Source of the DNA: Pseudomonadota bacterium
GTDB lineage: Bacteria; Desulfobacterota; Desulfobulbia; Desulfobulbales; SURF-16
Assembly: GCA_030597865.1 (NCBI GenBank)
Contig: JAUVQZ010000064.1
Location: 1-12,497, forward strand
DNA: 12,497 nt
Reading direction: 5' to 3'
Below, in pieces: positions 1 to 7,557 of this stretch. The notes below the pieces were generated by a model. It was given only the letters and a program-made list of their open reading frames with translations. It was not told where the DNA came from and made no database searches. Within the stretch, counting starts at the first letter, position 1; each line of letters begins with the position of its first letter. Position numbers and translations under genes: made by a program.

Positions 1-1080
1 ACAAAGGATGGGTCCCTTAATCTTCTTAACCTGGGCCTGCACAGCAAGATATTCGAGGATACGTTCCTTGGGCTCGGCAAGACCAAAATGATCCTCATCA
101 AGTATTTTCTCAGCCCCACCAGCGCTCATCCTGCCCCGCCTCTTTTCCAGCCAGGGCAGGCTCAAGATGACGTCTATATAATTACGGACAACCGTGGCCT
201 CCGCGGACATGGGCGCCATATTCTTCAGCTTCTTAAACTCCTTATTCAACTTTTCGCTGGCGGCCTTGGGCAGTTTCTTGGCATCAATCTGCTTCTTAAG
301 ATCATTCATTTCAGAAACAGCATCGTCGCCCTGGCCCATCTCCTTCTGGATGACCCGCACCTGCTCTGCCAGATAATAATCCTTCTGGGTCTTCTCCATC
401 TTCTGCTTCACCTGGGAGCGGATCTTCTGCTCCAGGGTGGCAATCTCCGTTTCCCGCTGCAGCAAGGACAGGACCAGATCCATCCTCTTTTTAACGCTTA
501 TCGTACTCAGGATCTGCTGCTTTTCAGCGGTCTTCAAGGGTAAATGGGACGACAGGACATCAACCAGCTTGGACGCCTGGTCGATTTTCTCCAGAGAGGC
601 CGCGACCTCTTTGGGAATCTTCTTGGTATACTTACGATAGAGACTAAAGTGGGCAAGAATCTGCCTGATATAGGCAGCGATCTCCACATCCTGCTCAGGG
701 TGCTCCTCGCACTCCTCCACCTCCACGGCCAGATAGTCATCCACATCGACAAACTCAGTAACCTTGGCGCGACGCCGCCCTTCCACCAGGGCCTTAATGG
801 TGCCATCGGGAAGACGCAGGAGTTGAAGAACACCGGCAATGGTGCCCACCCCATGAACCGCATCCATGGCAGGATCCTCATCGGCGCCATCCATTTGGGT
901 GACCAAAAAGATCTCAGAGCGCTCCTTCATCGCCTTTTCCAGGGCCGCAATGGATTTCTTCCGGCCCACCACCAGGGGGGCAACCATATGGGGATAGAGA
1001 ACAATATCCCGCAGTGGCATCATGGGATAGCGGTGCGGCCTGTCAACCGAAGGGGTGGCACTGTCGTCAATCAAGTTCAT
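1..1080 (-). CDS. lon: ATP-dependent protease Lon, N-terminal part (cut by window edge)
   Basis: Lon is a cytoplasmic homo-oligomeric AAA+ serine protease that degrades misfolded and regulatory proteins. Exactly 360 codons are present, read leftwards from the ATG at 1080-1078. Residues about 15-210 are the LON substrate-binding domain, opening with the typical YPMMPLRDIVLYPHMVAPL stretch. A long charged, helical/coiled-coil region follows (around QKMEKTQKDYYLAEQ and KEMGQGDD), then the run up to KKIKGPILC. In the family this last stretch lies immediately before the Walker A motif, so the ATPase and Ser/Lys protease domains lie outside the window. The start is supported by an AAAGGTG ribosome-binding site just upstream and by an N-terminus of normal family length. 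It lies 124 bp downstream of clpX in the same orientation, with a hairpin in the gap, so it may be transcribed both by read-through and from its own promoter; a weak TTTAAT-like -10 is visible near 1104. Confidence 0.96.
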   Translation of the reverse strand, partial: MNLIDDSATPSVDRPHRYPMMPLRDIVLYPHMVAPLVVGRKKSIAALEKAMKERSEIFLVTQMDGADEDPAMDAVHGVGTIAGVLQLLRLPDGTIKALVEGRRRAKVTEFVDVDDYLAVEVEECEEHPEQDVEIAAYIRQILAHFSLYRKYTKKIPKEVAASLEKIDQASKLVDVLSSHLPLKTAEKQQILSTISVKKRMDLVLSLLQRETEIATLEQKIRSQVKQKMEKTQKDYYLAEQVRVIQKEMGQGDDAVSEMNDLKKQIDAKKLPKAASEKLNKEFKKLKNMAPMSAEATVVRNYIDVILSLPWLEKRRGRMSAGGAEKILDEDHFGLAEPKERILEYLAVQAQVKKIKGPILC

Positions 1081-1120
1081 AACACCTTTATTTCGTTAAA
1101 AATTAAACACCAGGAGAGAA

Positions 1121-1174
1121 AGCAAATAAAGGCCACTCCACCTCAGCGGATTAACACTGGGGCAGGGTGGCCTT
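1121..1174 (-). terminator. Hairpin between clpX and lon (probable terminator/attenuator)
   Basis: Arms AAGGCCAC (1129-1136) and GTGGCCTT (1167-1174) form a perfect 8-bp stem. Inside it, a second short helix (CAGTG/CGCTG on the minus strand) closes on a 6-nt loop. On the minus strand the stem is followed by TTTATTTG, a moderate T-rich tail. The position, about 30 bp after the clpX stop, fits termination or partial attenuation of the tig-clpP-clpX transcript ahead of lon. The T-tract is interrupted, so termination may be incomplete. Confidence 0.6.
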
Positions 1175-1204
1175 CAAAAATTACAGCAAAAAAAGTTTGG
1201 TCAT

Positions 1205-2464
1205 CTACGCGCTCTTCTTTTTTTCATTCTCATAGAGAATGACCGGATAGTCGCCATTAAGGATCACCTGCTCGCTGATCACGCACTCCTTGACGTTCTC
1301 CTCAGAGGGGAGTTCGTACATCACCTCAAGCATGGCCTTCTCAATGACGGAGCGCAGACCACGGGCACCTGATTTTCTCTTCAAGGCCTCCTTGGCAATG
1401 GCTGTCACAGCGCCTTCGGTGAAGCGGAGTCGAACATTCTCAAACTCAAAGAGTTTCTGATACTGCTTGGTCAGGGCATTTTTGGGTTCCAGAAGAATAC
1501 GGATCAGATCTTCCTCGGTGAGCTCCTCCATGGTGGAAATCACCGGCAGACGGCCAACGAGCTCGGGAATAAGGCCGAACTGGAGAAGGTCTTCCGGCTG
1601 GATATCGGCAAGCACCTCGCCCATCTTCTTCTTTGTCTCGCCCACCACCTTGGCGCCAAAGCCGATGGATTTGGTGCCGGTCCGCCGTTTAATCACCGAG
1701 TCAAGGCCAACAAAGGCACCGCCACAGATAAAGAGAATATTGGTGGTGTCAATACGGATATAATCCTGCTGGGGATGCTTGCGCCCACCCTTGGGGGGAA
1801 TACTGGCCACCGTGCCCTCAATGATCTTGAGCAGGGCCTGCTGGACGCCCTCACCAGAGACATCACGGGTGATGGAGGCGGAATCAGATTTCCGGGCAAT
1901 CTTATCGATCTCGTCAATATAGACGATACCATGCTGAGCCCGGTCCACATCATGATCTGCGGCCTGGAGCAGGCTGACCAGGATATTTTCCACATCCTCG
2001 CCAACATAACCGGCCTCGGTGAGGGTGGTGGCATCGGCCATGGCAAAGGGGACGTTAAGAATTTTTGCCAGGGTCTGGGCCACCAGGGTTTTACCGGAAC
2101 CAGTGGGCCCGATGAGAATAATATTTGACTTCTGCAGCTCGACATCTGAACCATCATTGACGTAATTTGAACCCACACGCTTATAATGGTTGTGGACAGC
2201 CACGGACAGCGACCTCTTGGCCATACCCTGTCCAACAATGTAATCATCAAGATAGGCCTTGATCTCCCGGGGCGTCAGGGAGGATTGGGCAGCGTCTTGG
2301 ACAGGCGCCTTCTGCAGATCTTCCCGCACAATATCGTTACAGAGATCAATGCACTCATCACAGATATAGACGTTGGGTCCTGCGATGAGCTTTCTTACCT
2401 CCTCCTGGCTCTTACCACAGAAGGAACAGAGCACATCGGGATCGTCGGTTTTGTTACCGGCCAT
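1205..2464 (-). CDS. clpX: ClpX, ATP-dependent unfoldase subunit of ClpXP
   Basis: ClpX is a hexameric AAA+ unfoldase that recognises tagged substrates (for example SsrA) and threads them into ClpP in the cytoplasm. The 419-residue product is full length for the family. A C4 zinc-binding domain has Cys 13, 16, 35 and 38 (CSFC and CDEC). Walker A is GPTGSGKT (119-126), the pore-1 loop GYVG is at 152-155, and Walker B is IVYIDEID (180-187). The RKH substrate-selectivity loop is at 228-230, the ClpP-docking IGF tripeptide at 267-269, and the sensor-2 arginine in GARGLRS at 368. All diagnostic elements are intact. The ATG at 2464-2462 has a strong AGGAAGG ribosome-binding site 6 nt upstream, which overlaps the clpP stop codon. 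The 11-bp gap to clpP implies co-transcription and probably translational coupling. Confidence 0.99.
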   Translation of the reverse strand: MAGNKTDDPDVLCSFCGKSQEEVRKLIAGPNVYICDECIDLCNDIVREDLQKAPVQDAAQSSLTPREIKAYLDDYIVGQGMAKRSLSVAVHNHYKRVGSNYVNDGSDVELQKSNIILIGPTGSGKTLVAQTLAKILNVPFAMADATTLTEAGYVGEDVENILVSLLQAADHDVDRAQHGIVYIDEIDKIARKSDSASITRDVSGEGVQQALLKIIEGTVASIPPKGGRKHPQQDYIRIDTTNILFICGGAFVGLDSVIKRRTGTKSIGFGAKVVGETKKKMGEVLADIQPEDLLQFGLIPELVGRLPVISTMEELTEEDLIRILLEPKNALTKQYQKLFEFENVRLRFTEGAVTAIAKEALKRKSGARGLRSVIEKAMLEVMYELPSEENVKECVISEQVILNGDYPVILYENEKKKSA

Positions 2465-2475
2465 AATCAGCCTTC

Positions 2476-3075
2476 CTATTCAGTTTCAGTTGATTCTCGT
2501 TGAGTCAGCACCTTATCAATGATGCCGTATTTTTTTGCGTCCTTTGCACTCATATAATAATCACGATCGGTATCCTTGCTAATTTTTTTCAAGGTCTGAC
2601 CGGTGGCCTTGACAAGCATCCTGTTAAGGTCCTCCCGCATACGCAGAATTTCCTTGGCATGGATATCAATATCCGAGGCCTGGCCCTGGAAGCCGCCCAT
2701 GGGCTGATGGATCATAATCCGGGCATTGGGCAGGGAGTGGCGCTTGCCCTTGGTGCCGGCCGCAAGCAGAAAAGCCCCCATGGATGAGGCCTGGCCCATA
2801 CACAGGGTGGCAATATCACATTTGATATACTCCATGGTGTCATAGATTGCCAAACCAGCAGTCACCGAGCCACCTGGGGAGTTGATGTAAAAGGTAATGT
2901 CCTTATCTGGATCATCCGCCTCCAAGAAGAGAAGCTGGGCAATAATAAGATTGGCGACTTCATCGTTCACCTGGGTACCCAGGAAGATAATGCGCTCCTT
3001 TAAGAGCCGTGAATAGATATCAAAGGCGCGCTCACCCCTGGGGGTTTGCTCGACAACCATGGGAACCAAACTCAT
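2476..3075 (-). CDS. clpP: ClpP, ATP-dependent Clp protease proteolytic subunit
   Basis: ClpP is the tetradecameric serine peptidase chamber that works with ClpX in the cytoplasm. The product is 199 residues, normal for bacterial ClpP. The catalytic triad is complete: Ser98 in GQASSMGA, His123 in MIHQP and Asp172 in DTDRD. The oxyanion/hinge region INSPGGSVTAG is at 64-74. The N-terminus MSLVPMVVEQT is the usual short propeptide/axial-loop sequence, so the ATG at 3075 is secure. It has an AGGAG ribosome-binding site 7 nt upstream, inside the end of tig. The start overlaps the tig stop as ATGA, indicating translational coupling. Together with clpX downstream, this is the common tig-clpP-clpX order. 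Confidence 0.99.
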   Translation of the reverse strand: MSLVPMVVEQTPRGERAFDIYSRLLKERIIFLGTQVNDEVANLIIAQLLFLEADDPDKDITFYINSPGGSVTAGLAIYDTMEYIKCDIATLCMGQASSMGAFLLAAGTKGKRHSLPNARIMIHQPMGGFQGQASDIDIHAKEILRMREDLNRMLVKATGQTLKKISKDTDRDYYMSAKDAKKYGIIDKVLTQRESTETE

Positions 3076-4385
3076 GCCTTTTCTCCTGCATCTGTACCAG
3101 CTGCAACATAGGTAATTTTCGTTTCGTTGCGCAACAGCTCAACGATCTTCTCATTAAGAATCTCATGCATAAAGGGCAGCAGATCCTCGCGACGGGCAAA
3201 ATATTTTTTCACATCATCGACGGTCATGGAATATTGGGCGGCAATACGCTCAAAACCCTTGGTGAGATCATCATCCTCAACCTTGATCTCCTCGACCTCA
3301 GCAATCTTCTTTAACAGAAAGTCGCCCTTCACCCTTTTCTCGGCATCGACCTTATAATCTTTAATGAGTTGCTCGCGGGTGATGCCGGCGGCCTCAAGAT
3401 TCATGCCCTGGCGTTCAAGGGTCTCTTCGAGCTGCTTGATATGATGGCTGATCTCATGGGCAACAAGACGTTCAGGCACATCAAATTCATGGGTCTCCAT
3501 AAGTTGCAGCATTATAACGTCGGTGAGATCACCGGAACGGCTCTTCTCGCGCTCGTCCGAGATCTTCTTTTTAATGTCGGCCTTCAGCTCATCAAGGGTC
3601 TTAAAGTCTTCGGAGACTTCCTGGGCAAACTCATCATTTATCTCTGCCAGAACCCGCTCTTTTATATCCTTGGCCTTGATCTGAAACTCGACTTTTTTAC
3701 CGGCCAGGATCTGGTTGGCAAAATCAACCGGAAAATCAATCTCCCGGGTGGCCTCTTCGCCGGACTTCAGGCCAACCATGGCATCTTCAAAGATTTTGCC
3801 ATTCTTGCCAGAGCCGATATCAATGGGGTAATCGCTCCCCTTGACGTTGTCCATCTCAGAGCCATTATCAAAGGCGGTGAAATCGATGGTAATGACATCG
3901 TCCTGGGCGGCGCCACGATCTTCAACGGTGCGCAGGGGGGCCATTTCACGGCACATGCTGGCCAGCTTGTTATCGATATCGTCCGCACCCACCTCAAGCT
4001 CAGGCATCTCCACCTCAAGCCCCTTATAGGTGCCCAGGTCAAACTGAGGCTTGATATCAATCTCAGCAACATAGGTAAAGGTGCCGGCATCATCAAAGTT
4101 ATGGGAGCGAATGTCAGGATGGACAACAGCCTCAAGTTTTGTTTCCTCAAGGGCGTCAAAATAGGTCTCTTGGACAAGGGTATCAGCTACTTCATTATAG
4201 ACCGACTCGCCATGCCTTTGCTCAAGAACCTTGCGAGGGGCTTTACCCTTACGAAAGCCGCGGATTTCGACCTCACCGGCTAATTTCTTGAATGCCTTAT
4301 CAAGGCGTTTTTTGACGTCTTTTTCCGGAACAACGATGGTAAGGGCGCGACCAAGGGCACTGGATTCTTCAACATTGACCTGCAT
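3072..4385 (-). CDS. tig: Trigger factor, ribosome-associated chaperone/PPIase
   Basis: Trigger factor binds at the ribosomal exit tunnel, shields nascent chains and has peptidyl-prolyl isomerase activity. The 437-residue product matches the family (E. coli protein 432). The N-terminal ribosome-binding domain carries the signature loop GFRKGKAP at 43-50. An FKBP-type PPIase domain covers about 160-241 (DDVITIDFTAF, PIDIGSGK, FEDAMVGLKSGEE, VEFQIKAKDIKER). The rest is the helical, charged C-terminal substrate-binding cradle. The ATG at 4385-4383 follows an AAGGA ribosome-binding site about 10 nt upstream. The gene opens the tig-clpP-clpX operon and begins 59 bp past the T-tract of the terminator that follows tRNA-Leu. 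No clear own promoter is visible in that short gap, so transcription may partly come from the tRNA promoter by read-through. Confidence 0.98.
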   Translation of the reverse strand: MQVNVEESSALGRALTIVVPEKDVKKRLDKAFKKLAGEVEIRGFRKGKAPRKVLEQRHGESVYNEVADTLVQETYFDALEETKLEAVVHPDIRSHNFDDAGTFTYVAEIDIKPQFDLGTYKGLEVEMPELEVGADDIDNKLASMCREMAPLRTVEDRGAAQDDVITIDFTAFDNGSEMDNVKGSDYPIDIGSGKNGKIFEDAMVGLKSGEEATREIDFPVDFANQILAGKKVEFQIKAKDIKERVLAEINDEFAQEVSEDFKTLDELKADIKKKISDEREKSRSGDLTDVIMLQLMETHEFDVPERLVAHEISHHIKQLEETLERQGMNLEAAGITREQLIKDYKVDAEKRVKGDFLLKKIAEVEEIKVEDDDLTKGFERIAAQYSMTVDDVKKYFARREDLLPFMHEILNEKIVELLRNETKITYVAAGTDAGEKA

Positions 4386-4444
4386 TGGATTATTTCCTTA
4401 TATTTCTTAACGATTCTTCTCCTGCCCAAGGGGAACAGGAAAAC

Positions 4445-4481
4445 AAAAAAAGAAGGCCTCCCGGAAATACCGGGGACCTTC
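4445..4481 (-). terminator. Rho-independent terminator between tRNA-Leu and tig
   Basis: On the minus strand, just after the tRNA 3' CCA, GAAGGTCCCCGG and CCGGGAGGCCTTC form a 12-13 bp GC-rich stem with one mismatch/bulge and a TATTT loop, followed by a run of seven T (4451-4445). This is a textbook intrinsic terminator for the tRNA transcript. Because tig starts 59 bp beyond the T-tract with no obvious promoter, it may act as an attenuator that lets some transcripts continue into tig-clpP-clpX. Confidence 0.85.
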
Positions 4482-4493
4482 GTACCTGAAAAA

Positions 4494-4577
4494 TGGTGCG
4501 AGAGGGGGGAGTCGAACCCCCACACCAAAGGCGCTGGATCCTAAATCCAGTGCGTCTACCAATTCCGCCACCCTCGC
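4494..4577 (-). tRNA. tRNA-Leu (anticodon UAG)
   Basis: Read on the minus strand, the gene starts GCGAGGG (4577-4571), pairing with CTCTCGC before the discriminator A at 4497. The G6-U67 pair is a wobble. The D-arm contains GGCGGAATTGGTAGACGC. The anticodon stem CTGGA/TCCAG encloses the loop TTTAGGA, giving anticodon UAG (4543-4541), which reads CUA and other CUN leucine codons. A class II variable arm follows (CGCCTTTGGTG), then the T-arm with GGTTCGACTCC. The 3' CCA is encoded in the genome (4496-4494). The length of 84 nt and the long variable arm are normal for tRNA-Leu. It lies directly upstream of tig, separated by a terminator. Confidence 0.97.
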
Positions 4578-4589
4578 TTGAACCGAACA

Positions 4590-4618
4590 AAAATAAACAA
4601 CTTTGACCTCACAGTCAA
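4590..4618 (-). promoter_or_regulatory. Sigma70-type promoter for tRNA-Leu
   Basis: On the minus strand, TTGACT (4618-4613) and TATTTT (4595-4590) are separated by exactly 17 bp. The -10 ends 12 bp before the mature tRNA 5' end, leaving room for a very short leader. This is the best match to a housekeeping promoter in the window. The -35 box is one arm of a dyad (TTGAC, ctcaca, GTCAA; 4603-4618). The call rests on consensus match and position only. Confidence 0.6.
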
Positions 4619-4627
4619 GGTCGGGAA

Positions 4628-4653
4628 TGCAAAGATTTTGCAAATAGTCTATT
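4628..4653. repeat. Two adjacent short palindromes upstream of the tRNA promoter
   Basis: TGCAAA-GAT-TTTGCA (4628-4642) is directly followed by AATAG-T-CTATT (4643-4653). Both are perfect dyads lying immediately upstream of the tRNA-Leu -35 box, where UP elements or activator sites would sit. They are also about 200 bp upstream of the divergent MetE-like gene. The rest of this 276-bp intergenic region (4578-4853) shows no ORF and no riboswitch I can recognise. The function is unknown; a protein-binding site is one possibility. Confidence 0.4.
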
Positions 4654-4853
4654 CGGACTGCCCCAACCAAGGCTCATTTCCACTGTCAGCGTCAGCCCAT
4701 CAACAGCACCTTTGTTCGCGGCCCTTATTCCATTAATCTATTGACATAGAGCAGGAGAATTGCTAGCTACTACCCTTTATCTTTTGCACCTTTATCAGCC
4801 ATTATCCACGGGCTTTATTTAGCATTTTCTTTTTCCTGAAAGATGGTTCCGAC

Positions 4854-5927
4854 ATGACCCAAAAAGCATTTTCCGCAAACGGGCTGCCAACCCTTATCGG
4901 CTCAATCCCCCTGGACAGTCACGACCAGGCCCTGGACTGGATCTTTGATCACACCCCGGAAATTCCCCTTTGGCCTCAACTCCCAGGACTGGCGCAGGAG
5001 GGCATGCTCGTTCAGTTTCTCGAAGGCTTCCCCGGCCTTACCAGCGACGGTGGCAAAACCTACTTCAACACCATTTCCGATGGGTTTGCCGACGAGATCC
5101 TGGCCTTTTTCGAAGAATATCTCGCCCTCTGCGAAGATCCTTCCGGCTTGGCACAGTCCCGTTTTCAGGTGAGCAGGGACAAGGCTGCCGGACTTTACCG
5201 CCTGGCGGAACAGATGAAAGAAAGGCAATCAGTGGCGGTCAAGGGCCAGATCACCGGCCCCTTCACCCTGCTCACCGGGGTGACGGACCAGGAGCAGCGC
5301 GCCAGCTATTATGACCCGACCCTCCGCGAGATCATCCATAAGGGCTTGGCCATGAAGGCGGCCTGGCAGGTCCAGTTTCTAAAGAAAATTAATGATAATG
5401 TCATCCTGTTCATGGACGAGCCAGCCCTGGCCGGCCTGGGCTCTTCCGCCTTTATCTCCATCTCCAAGGAGAGTCTTGCCCAAGACCAGACAGAGGTGAT
5501 CACGGCCATCAAGGAGGCCGGCGGCCTTGCAGGCGTCCATGTCTGTGCCAATACTGACTGGCCCCTGCTCCTGTCCCTTGACTACGACATTATAAACTTT
5601 GACGCCTACGGTTATTTTGACCGCTTTGTCTCATATAAAAAAGAGATCCATGCCTTTTTGAAACGAGGAGGCATCATTGCCTGGGGCATCGTCCCCACTG
5701 CCAAGGAGGAGGATGTTCTCAAGGAGACAGGCGAGAGCCTTACCGCCCTCTGGAAAGAACAGGCGGGCCAACTCTGCAGCGATGGCTGGGACTACTCCTC
5801 GATCCTGGCCCAGAGCCTTATCACCCCAAGCTGCGGCACCGGCTCCCTCACCCCTGAGGCCGCCCGAAAGGTCCTGGAGATGACCCGTGATATCTCAACG
5901 GCCCTCCGCCAGCAATACCTCCCTTAA
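4854..5927 (+). CDS. MetE/UROD-fold protein, core methionine synthase II homologue
   Basis: The 357-residue cytoplasmic protein has the TIM-barrel fold of the catalytic C-terminal half of cobalamin-independent methionine synthase (MetE), without the N-terminal half that makes MetE about 750 residues. Family marks are LIGSIPL near the N-terminus (14-20), VKGQITGPFTLL (129-140), LFMDEPALAG (185-194), GVHVCANTDW (227-236) and TPSCGTGSL (324-332). His229, Cys231 and Cys327 match the MetE zinc ligands that activate homocysteine thiolate. The position normally holding the fourth ligand, Glu, seems to be Asp250 in INFDAY. Stand-alone 'core' MetE proteins are known to transfer methyl groups from corrinoid proteins or other donors to homocysteine, but the substrate here cannot be assigned. 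No strong ribosome-binding site precedes the ATG; it is kept because the GLPTLIGSIP motif fits the family N-terminus. It lies 73 bp upstream of lysS. Confidence 0.85.
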   Translation: MTQKAFSANGLPTLIGSIPLDSHDQALDWIFDHTPEIPLWPQLPGLAQEGMLVQFLEGFPGLTSDGGKTYFNTISDGFADEILAFFEEYLALCEDPSGLAQSRFQVSRDKAAGLYRLAEQMKERQSVAVKGQITGPFTLLTGVTDQEQRASYYDPTLREIIHKGLAMKAAWQVQFLKKINDNVILFMDEPALAGLGSSAFISISKESLAQDQTEVITAIKEAGGLAGVHVCANTDWPLLLSLDYDIINFDAYGYFDRFVSYKKEIHAFLKRGGIIAWGIVPTAKEEDVLKETGESLTALWKEQAGQLCSDGWDYSSILAQSLITPSCGTGSLTPEAARKVLEMTRDISTALRQQYLP

Positions 5928-6000
5928 TCGTCCCCATAACTGCCAGCAAACCCTGGTACACATGGGGCCCATCCCTTAACGATCAACCTCGCCTACATAT

Positions 6001-7482
6001 ATGGAAGACCTAAACAAAACACTCCAACAACGCAGACAAAAGGCCGCTGAAATGGCGGACCTTGGTGTCAACCTCTACATCAATGATTTCAAGCCCCTGC
6101 ACTCCCTGCGCCAGGCCCTGCCCCAAACTGCCTATGACGATCCCGACTCTGCTTTGGGCGAGGGTGAATTCATTGTTGCCGGCCGCATTATTGCCATGCG
6201 CGATTTTGGCAAGGCCGCCTTCCTGCAGCTCCAGGATGAGTCTGGCCGCGGCCAGATCTATATCAAAAAGCAGGAGGTTGGCGACGAACATTTCGAGATC
6301 TTCAAGAAATTAGACATCGGTGACATTATCGGCTGCAGCGGCACCCTCTTTCGCACCAAGAAGGGGGAGCCCACCATCCACGTCCGTTCCTTTACGCCGA
6401 TCACCAAATCCCTGCGCCCCCTGCCCGAAAAATTCCACGGACTCACCGACGTGGAGATCCGCTATCGCCAGCGCTATGTGGATCTCATAGTGAACCCCGA
6501 GGTCCGCGACACCTTTCGCAAGCGGGTGCAGATCATCCGCCTTATCCGTGAATTCCTTGAGGAGCGTGATTATATTGAGGTGGAAACACCCATGATGCAC
6601 CCCATTGCCGGTGGTGCCACTGCAAAACCATTCCAGACCCACCATAATGCCCTGGGCATGGATCTCTATCTCCGGGTTGCCCCGGAACTCTACCTCAAGC
6701 GCCTCCTGGTGGGTGGTTTTGAGCGGGTCTTTGAGATCAACCGTAATTTTAGAAACGAGGGCCTCTCCACCCGTCATAATCCTGAATTCACCATGCTTGA
6801 ATTCTACCAGGCCTATGCCACCTACCTGGAGTTGATGGACCTCACCGAGGAGATGGTCACCTCCATCTGCCAGAAGATCAACAATACCCTGATCATTCAA
6901 TTTGAAGAGCAGCCCGTGGACCTCTCCCCGCCGTGGAAACGGTACACCATGGATGAGGCGCTGCATGAGGTGGGTGGCGTCAGTGTCGACATCCTGGCCG
7001 ATCCAGACAAGACCATGGCCCTTGCCAAGGAGAAAGGCCTCAAGCTTGAAGAAAAGGCCGGCCCTGGCAAGGCCAAGATGGAACTCTTTGACCTGCTGGT
7101 TGAGGAAAAGCTGATCAATCCCACCTTTATCACGGCCTATCCCACCGAGGTCTCTCCCCTGGCCCGCTGTAACGATGATGACCCCACGGTCACAGATCGT
7201 TTTGAGCTCTTTATCACCGGCAGGGAAATCGCCAATGCCTTCAGCGAGCTTAACGACCCCATTGACCAGAGGGAGCGCCTGGAAAAACAGGTGGCTGAAC
7301 GGGGGGATGACGAGGAAGTCTTCCCTGAGGTGGATTACGACTTTGTCAGGGCCCTGGAGTACGGCATGCCCCCGGCTGCCGGTGAAGGTATCGGCATTGA
7401 CCGCCTCACCATGCTGCTGACCAACTCCCCATCCATCCGGGACGTTATCCTCTTCCCCCATCTGCGCCCAGAGGCCAAATAG
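6001..7482 (+). CDS. lysS: Lysyl-tRNA synthetase, class II
   Basis: The enzyme attaches lysine to tRNA-Lys using ATP, in the cytoplasm as a dimer. The 493-residue product is normal for bacterial LysRS. An N-terminal OB-fold anticodon-binding domain spans about 55-135 (FIVAGRIIAMRDFGKAAFLQL, DIIGCSGTLFRTKKGE). The class II catalytic core then shows motif 1 (FLEERDYIEVETPMM, 185-199), the THHNALGMDLYLRVAPEL region (213-230), and motif 2 (FERVFEINRNFRNEG through RHNPEFTMLEFYQAY, 240-272). Motif 3 is GEGIGIDRLTMLL through DVILFP (461-486). The ATG at 6001 gives the usual N-terminus, but no convincing ribosome-binding site precedes it, which is odd for a housekeeping gene. In my experience lysS followed by lolC/lolD/bamA is a recurring order in related bacteria. 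Confidence 0.99.
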   Translation: MEDLNKTLQQRRQKAAEMADLGVNLYINDFKPLHSLRQALPQTAYDDPDSALGEGEFIVAGRIIAMRDFGKAAFLQLQDESGRGQIYIKKQEVGDEHFEIFKKLDIGDIIGCSGTLFRTKKGEPTIHVRSFTPITKSLRPLPEKFHGLTDVEIRYRQRYVDLIVNPEVRDTFRKRVQIIRLIREFLEERDYIEVETPMMHPIAGGATAKPFQTHHNALGMDLYLRVAPELYLKRLLVGGFERVFEINRNFRNEGLSTRHNPEFTMLEFYQAYATYLELMDLTEEMVTSICQKINNTLIIQFEEQPVDLSPPWKRYTMDEALHEVGGVSVDILADPDKTMALAKEKGLKLEEKAGPGKAKMELFDLLVEEKLINPTFITAYPTEVSPLARCNDDDPTVTDRFELFITGREIANAFSELNDPIDQRERLEKQVAERGDDEEVFPEVDYDFVRALEYGMPPAAGEGIGIDRLTMLLTNSPSIRDVILFPHLRPEAK

Positions 7483-7557
7483 AAAACGGCAGTTGTCAGT
7501 TCAGTACCTGATTTGGCAATAAGTCCCTATAGCAAACCTGTAAAAAAACTTTTTCTC

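Noticed and set aside
544..1242. Open frame of 232 codons on the plus strand
   Set aside because: It is antisense to lon, the lon-clpX gap and the clpX 3' end; the lon translation is a clear family match.
3369..4283. Open frame of 304 codons on the plus strand
   Set aside because: It is a shadow antisense to tig, with no family features and no plausible context.
4741..4770. Perfect TTGACA at 4741-4746 as a promoter for the MetE-like gene
   Set aside because: With 15-18 bp spacing the best -10 candidates (around TAGCTA) match the consensus poorly, so I do not call a promoter here, though one must exist in this gap.
4578..4853. Possible SAM or cobalamin riboswitch upstream of the MetE-like gene
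   Set aside because: I looked for a B12-box or a SAM-type multi-helix junction followed by a terminator or anti-terminator and found only short unrelated dyads.
6310..7461. Long open frame of 383 codons on the minus strand
   Set aside because: It lies wholly antisense to lysS, whose full set of class II motifs is intact. The frame has no recognisable domains and arises from the C-ending codon bias, which removes antisense stops.
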